From JAZDJP01 sp043803805 (GTDB lineage: Bacteria; Planctomycetota; JAZDJP01): 34,434 nucleotides of DNA. Positions within the stretch are counted from its first letter, which is position 1. Every line of letters begins with the position of its first letter. The stretch lies in assembly GCA_043803805.1 (NCBI GenBank), contig JAZDJP010000092.1, forward strand, positions 1 to 34,434. Direction: 5' to 3'. Below, in pieces: positions 32,170 to 34,434 of this stretch. A program made the position numbers and the translations under genes. The notes below the pieces were generated by a model. It was not told the DNA's origin, made no database searches, and worked only from the letters and a program-made list of their open reading frames with translations.

Positions 32170-32853
32170 ATGGAACCAGCGAAACAGAGTCCGAGAAAAA
32201 TATGGATGAATTCGGGTGTGCTGGCGGCAATCCTTGTGCTTCTATTCGTGTTTTTACAAGTGCTCATAAGGATGCCTATTCATCATCCCGCTCATGGCAC
32301 TCGATGCAAAAACAACTTGCGTCAAATTTACTGCGTTCTGGCTACATACGTGGATGATTTCGGTGACCATCATAATTATCCGAAACTGTCGTCTGTCATG
32401 AGCGGTGCGGATTTCCTGCTTGCACCGTATTTCAGTAACATCATTGAAAACCCGGACATATTCATTTGTCCGGCTACGAAAGATACAAACCATGACGGAA
32501 AGGATTTCATCGGCCGGAACGTGGCGACCGATCCCCGGGTGTCGGTGGGGTTGCGTCCCGGTGACTGGCGGTTGGTGAGTTATGCGGGATTTGACGTGTC
32601 CCTGGCGCCGGGGGGCGTCTTGGCGGACAATGCCCCCGCGGACACGGTGATTGCCTGTGATGACGAAGAGGACGAAGGCGGTCCTTCCATTCCTGGGGCG
32701 CGTTCGGCGAAGTCCAACCATGAAGTCGGGAAATATAACGCATTGTTTCTGGACGGGCATGTGGAGTCCATCCTGGATCCCTTTGCCGGGACGGGCGGGA
32801 AGAATCAGATGATTGCCGGGAAGGTGAAGCCGTTGGACATGATGAAGAACTGA
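32170..32853 (+). CDS. Pseudopilin-like orphan with H-X10-DG end motif
   Basis: The 227-aa protein has one N-terminal membrane helix (about residues 14-35), then CKNNLRQIYCVLATYVDDFGD, the helix typical of planctomycete/lentisphaerote prepilin-like proteins. Near its end it has HEVGKYNALFLDGHVESI, a variant of the H-X9-DG motif with ten intervening residues. CPATKDTNHDGKDF may be a metal loop. It lacks the standard prepilin cleavage site. The ATG follows a run of G (32159-32167) that serves as the ribosome-binding site. It belongs to a family that is often multi-copy in such genomes; its role is unknown. It is followed by a repeat-rich gene-free stretch. Confidence 0.72.
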   Translation: MEPAKQSPRKIWMNSGVLAAILVLLFVFLQVLIRMPIHHPAHGTRCKNNLRQIYCVLATYVDDFGDHHNYPKLSSVMSGADFLLAPYFSNIIENPDIFICPATKDTNHDGKDFIGRNVATDPRVSVGLRPGDWRLVSYAGFDVSLAPGGVLADNAPADTVIACDDEEDEGGPSIPGARSAKSNHEVGKYNALFLDGHVESILDPFAGTGGKNQMIAGKVKPLDMMKN

Positions 32854-32919
32854 ACCGCGGGAACGGGACTCGGGTCTCGCAGAAGGACCGGGAACCGTGG
32901 TGGGTGTGGGGCGTGGTAG

Positions 32920-32940
32920 GGGCGGGTTTCAAACCCGCCC
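32920..32940. repeat. REP-like palindrome GGGCGGGTTT/AAACCCGCCC
   Basis: The 10-bp arms 32920-32929 and 32931-32940 are exact reverse complements around one base. The same palindrome type is dispersed in many bacterial genomes. Confidence 0.8.
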
Positions 32941-32993
32941 TGGAATCGGGAGTGGCGGCGGGGGCAGGGGATGGGGAACAGGAAATCGTGTCT

Positions 32994-33056
32994 TTGGAGG
33001 GCTCGCCTTCCGGCGAGCCGAATCAAGTCCGGCGGCGCGGGAGCGCCGCCCTCCAA
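32994..33056. repeat. Cloverleaf-like element: outer stem enclosing two hairpins
   Basis: The outer arms TTGGAGG (32994-33000) and CCTCCAA (33050-33056) pair exactly. Inside, GCTCGCC (33001-33007) pairs with GGCGAGC (33012-33018). GGCGGCGC (33031-33038) pairs with GCGCCGCC (33043-33050), sharing one base with the outer arm. It resembles a structured mobile palindrome rather than a terminator because no T-run follows. Confidence 0.75.
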
Positions 33057-33072
33057 TTTGTCGTGTGATGCG

Positions 33073-33136
33073 CGTATCTTGCGAATAACCGGAAACCGGG
33101 GAAGTGTGACCCGTGTTTTGTGTAAACCGGAAACCG
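33073..33136. repeat. Two copies of the CGTATCTTG-AAACCGGAAAC element
   Basis: Degenerate copies lie at 33073-33099 and 33112-33136, and a third at 33677-33701. The shared core is CGTATCTTGTGTAAACCGG followed by AAAC, with a few substitutions. Shorter AAACCGG words continue to about 33155. Confidence 0.7.
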
Positions 33137-33218
33137 TAAACGGGCAAACCGGAAACTGCGGGAAGAAGTCGGCGAGTCGCCGAGTCGGGAAGAAACACGG
33201 GGACCGGGATGAAGAGAA

Positions 33219-33246
33219 GTGCTGAGTGCTGGGTGCTGAGTGCTGA
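33219..33246. repeat. Four-copy GTGCTGA tandem repeat
   Basis: The units 33219-33225, 33226-33232 (GTGCTGG), 33233-33239 and 33240-33246 are seven bases each with one change. They are followed by GGAAACTGGAAACTGGAGAC-type words. Confidence 0.85.
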
Positions 33247-33310
33247 GTTCCCGAGGGGATGGAAACTGGAAACTGGAGACGGGAAACCGGAGTGATATGG
33301 CGGTGAAAGC

Positions 33311-33646
33311 ATGATTCGATGTTCACTATGCCGGAACGAGTTTGACTCGCAGGCATCATTGGATCGCCATGATTGTCAGGGACTCATTCCGCCAGGGAAC
33401 AATCGGGGGACTGTGAACTATTGGCGGGTGAGCATGGTGGGTATTTCCTTGATCAGTGTGGGTGGGATTACGGCGAACTTTGTCTGGAAGACACGTCCCG
33501 GCAGTCATCAGGATATCGCCGCCCTTGTGTTTTTATTGGTCTGTTGGCGATATCTGCCGGCGATGGCCTGGTTTTGGAGGTGGCACATGATCGCGTTTGT
33601 GTTCTTGCTTTGGGTGGCTTTGGCATACGGGCCGATTTTGGATTGA
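33311..33646 (+). CDS. Small membrane protein with N-terminal zinc-finger-like motif
   Basis: The 111-aa protein begins CSLCRNEFDSQASLDRHDC (C4, C7, H20, C22), a C2HC zinc-knuckle pattern like a C2H2 finger with the last His replaced by Cys. After a short linker come two or three hydrophobic segments (about 40-58, 66-80, 86-108), so the finger would sit at one face of the membrane. GGCGGTG a few bases before the ATG is a weak ribosome-binding site. It is flanked on both sides by repeat words, with the C39-peptidase gene downstream. The function is unknown. Confidence 0.55.
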   Translation: MIRCSLCRNEFDSQASLDRHDCQGLIPPGNNRGTVNYWRVSMVGISLISVGGITANFVWKTRPGSHQDIAALVFLLVCWRYLPAMAWFWRWHMIAFVFLLWVALAYGPILD

Positions 33647-33676
33647 CGGCGAGATTGTATTCAGGGAGACATAACT

Positions 33677-33750
33677 CGTATCTTGTGTAAACCGGAAACG
33701 GGAGACAGGAAACCGGAGACCGGAGACCGTAAACCGGAGACCGGAAACGG
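33677..33750. repeat. Third CGTATCTTG-AAACCGG copy and GGAGACCG word array
   Basis: The third copy lies at 33677-33701. A run of GGAGAC, GGAAACCGG and GTAAACCGG words follows to about 33750, close upstream of the peptidase gene. These are imprecise units of about 7-8 bases with no regular spacer. Confidence 0.7.
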
Positions 33751-33768
33751 CATTGGAAGGGATTTGGT

Positions 33769-34434
33769 ATGACGATCTTCCTCATCCTCGGTCTTCTCGG
33801 CAGTTTCGCAACCGGCCATTATCTTGGAAAACGGGGCCGGGCGGCGGCGATCGCGGGTGTTCTCCTGGGGCTCGCCGGGGTGGGGATTCGGCTCATCTTC
33901 CATTATTATCCCGACATCGAATGGCGATGGTTCCCGTGGGAGGCGTACGCGGATGTCCGCGGGGCGTGGTGGCTGGGGTTTTCATTCCTGATTCTGGGCG
34001 CGGGGCGATGGCTCATGACGAATCCCCGAAATCGGCGGGCCGTGACGGGGTTGGCGGCGGTGCTCGGGGTGTGGGGCGTGTTCACCACCGTGGCCGGGGC
34101 CGTGTACGACCCGTCGTGGCTCACCGGGGCGCCGGGGCGCGTGGGGAATTGCTACCAGACGTCGGATTGGAGTTGCGGCGCGGCCGCCGCGGCGACCCTG
34201 ATTTCCCGGGAAGGCGTGAACGCCGCCGAGGCGGAGATGGCGCGGTTCTGCGGGTCGAATCCCTGGCAGGGCACGGACGAATTCATGATCCTCCGGGGAT
34301 TGCGGCGGAAACTGGCGGGAACCGGACTCCGCCCGATTCTGATCCGGACGGACCTGAAGGGCCTGCGGTCCCTGGGCCGGCCCGCCATGGCCGTCGTCCG
34401 GCACACCTGGTTTGTGGATCACTGGGTGGTGGTG
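33769..34434 (+). CDS. Membrane-anchored C39-type cysteine peptidase (partial at right edge)
   Basis: The frame is open from the ATG to the window's end (222 codons). Three hydrophobic segments (about residues 2-18, 26-45 and 68-84, possibly a fourth at 92-112) are followed by a papain-like domain. It has Q130 of the oxyanion hole and catalytic C136 in NCYQTSDWSCGAAAAATLIS, and H218 in FVDHWVVV. The Q-x5-C spacing and the CGAA sequence are those of the C39 family, which includes the double-glycine leader peptidases of bacteriocin exporters and many stand-alone membrane forms. The final Asp/Asn lies beyond the edge. No ABC domain is visible so far. It follows the zinc-finger membrane gene by about 120 bases. 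The substrate is unknown. Confidence 0.75.
   Translation, partial: MTIFLILGLLGSFATGHYLGKRGRAAAIAGVLLGLAGVGIRLIFHYYPDIEWRWFPWEAYADVRGAWWLGFSFLILGAGRWLMTNPRNRRAVTGLAAVLGVWGVFTTVAGAVYDPSWLTGAPGRVGNCYQTSDWSCGAAAAATLISREGVNAAEAEMARFCGSNPWQGTDEFMILRGLRRKLAGTGLRPILIRTDLKGLRSLGRPAMAVVRHTWFVDHWVVV

Larger units (their letters stand above)
32854..33310. other. Gene-free repeat-rich stretch
   Basis: No credible gene lies here. It holds a REP-like palindrome at 32920-32940, a cloverleaf-like double hairpin at 32994-33056, and word-like repeats (33073-33136 and 33219-33246). It also has GAGTCGCCGAGTC at 33174-33186, which also occurs at 8712-8724. Confidence 0.75.

Noticed and set aside
33073..33750. CRISPR array from the regular-looking repeats
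   Set aside because: Units are 7-8 bases or degenerate 25-base copies with no spacers of constant length, and no cas genes are near.

Overview
The window looks like a chromosomal segment of a GC-rich bacterium. Only part of its gene content points to a lineage: type II-secretion-like pseudopilin orphans, sugar-metabolism clusters of xylose-isomerase, Gfo/Idh/MocA and PIG-L type, a cytosolic FHA-Ser/Thr kinase, and word-like intergenic repeats. Together these resemble Lentisphaerota/Kiritimatiellota/Omnitrophota-type or related PVC-like genomes. That placement is inference from gene families. No rRNA or tRNA was seen that could settle it.

Layout. (1) The left edge (1-254) is the C-terminus of a REP-associated tyrosine transposase, followed by a large membrane-anchored protein of unknown function and about 600 bases without a gene. 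(2) Genes at 3288-8664 form a redox operon. It encodes a small Cys-rich protein, NuoE-like and NuoF-like subunits, a NuoG-N-terminus/ferredoxin-like subunit, and an FMN glutamate-synthase-like protein in the place where a bifurcating hydrogenase would have its H2-activating subunit. (3) Convergent to it on the minus strand lies a complete high-affinity K+ uptake operon, in order 33-aa microprotein-kdpF-kdpA-kdpB-kdpC-kdpD-kdpE (16954 down to 8739). (4) A small HEAT-like protein converges on an AraC regulator. That regulator diverges from a tightly packed, translationally coupled six-gene carbohydrate cluster (18753-26578): xylose isomerase-like, Gfo/Idh/MocA oxidoreductase, DegT-type aminotransferase, hydroxypyruvate isomerase-like, PIG-L deacetylase, and a probable six-hairpin glycosidase. 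(5) The minus strand then carries an FHA-Ser/Thr kinase and an AmmeMemoRadiSam-type radical SAM enzyme. (6) The right third (29233-34434) is more accessory: a CNNM/CBS membrane protein, a hicBA toxin-antitoxin pair with a near-consensus promoter, two pseudopilin-like orphans, a HTH/zinc-ribbon regulator, a small zinc-finger membrane protein, and a membrane-anchored C39-type cysteine peptidase cut by the right edge.

How it works together. The redox operon is read as a cytosolic NADH-linked flavin/iron-sulfur complex whose terminal subunit has lost both the amidotransferase part and the usual 3Fe-4S motif of glutamate synthase, so its substrate is open. The kdp operon is a self-contained regulated transporter: pump plus its own sensor kinase and response regulator. 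The sugar cluster has oxidation, transamination, isomerisation, deacetylation and hydrolysis functions but no transporter and no visible export signal, suggesting intracellular processing of an (N-acetyl)amino sugar or its glycoside. The intergenic DNA holds several REP-like palindromes and short word-like tandem repeats, which fits the presence of a REP-associated transposase.
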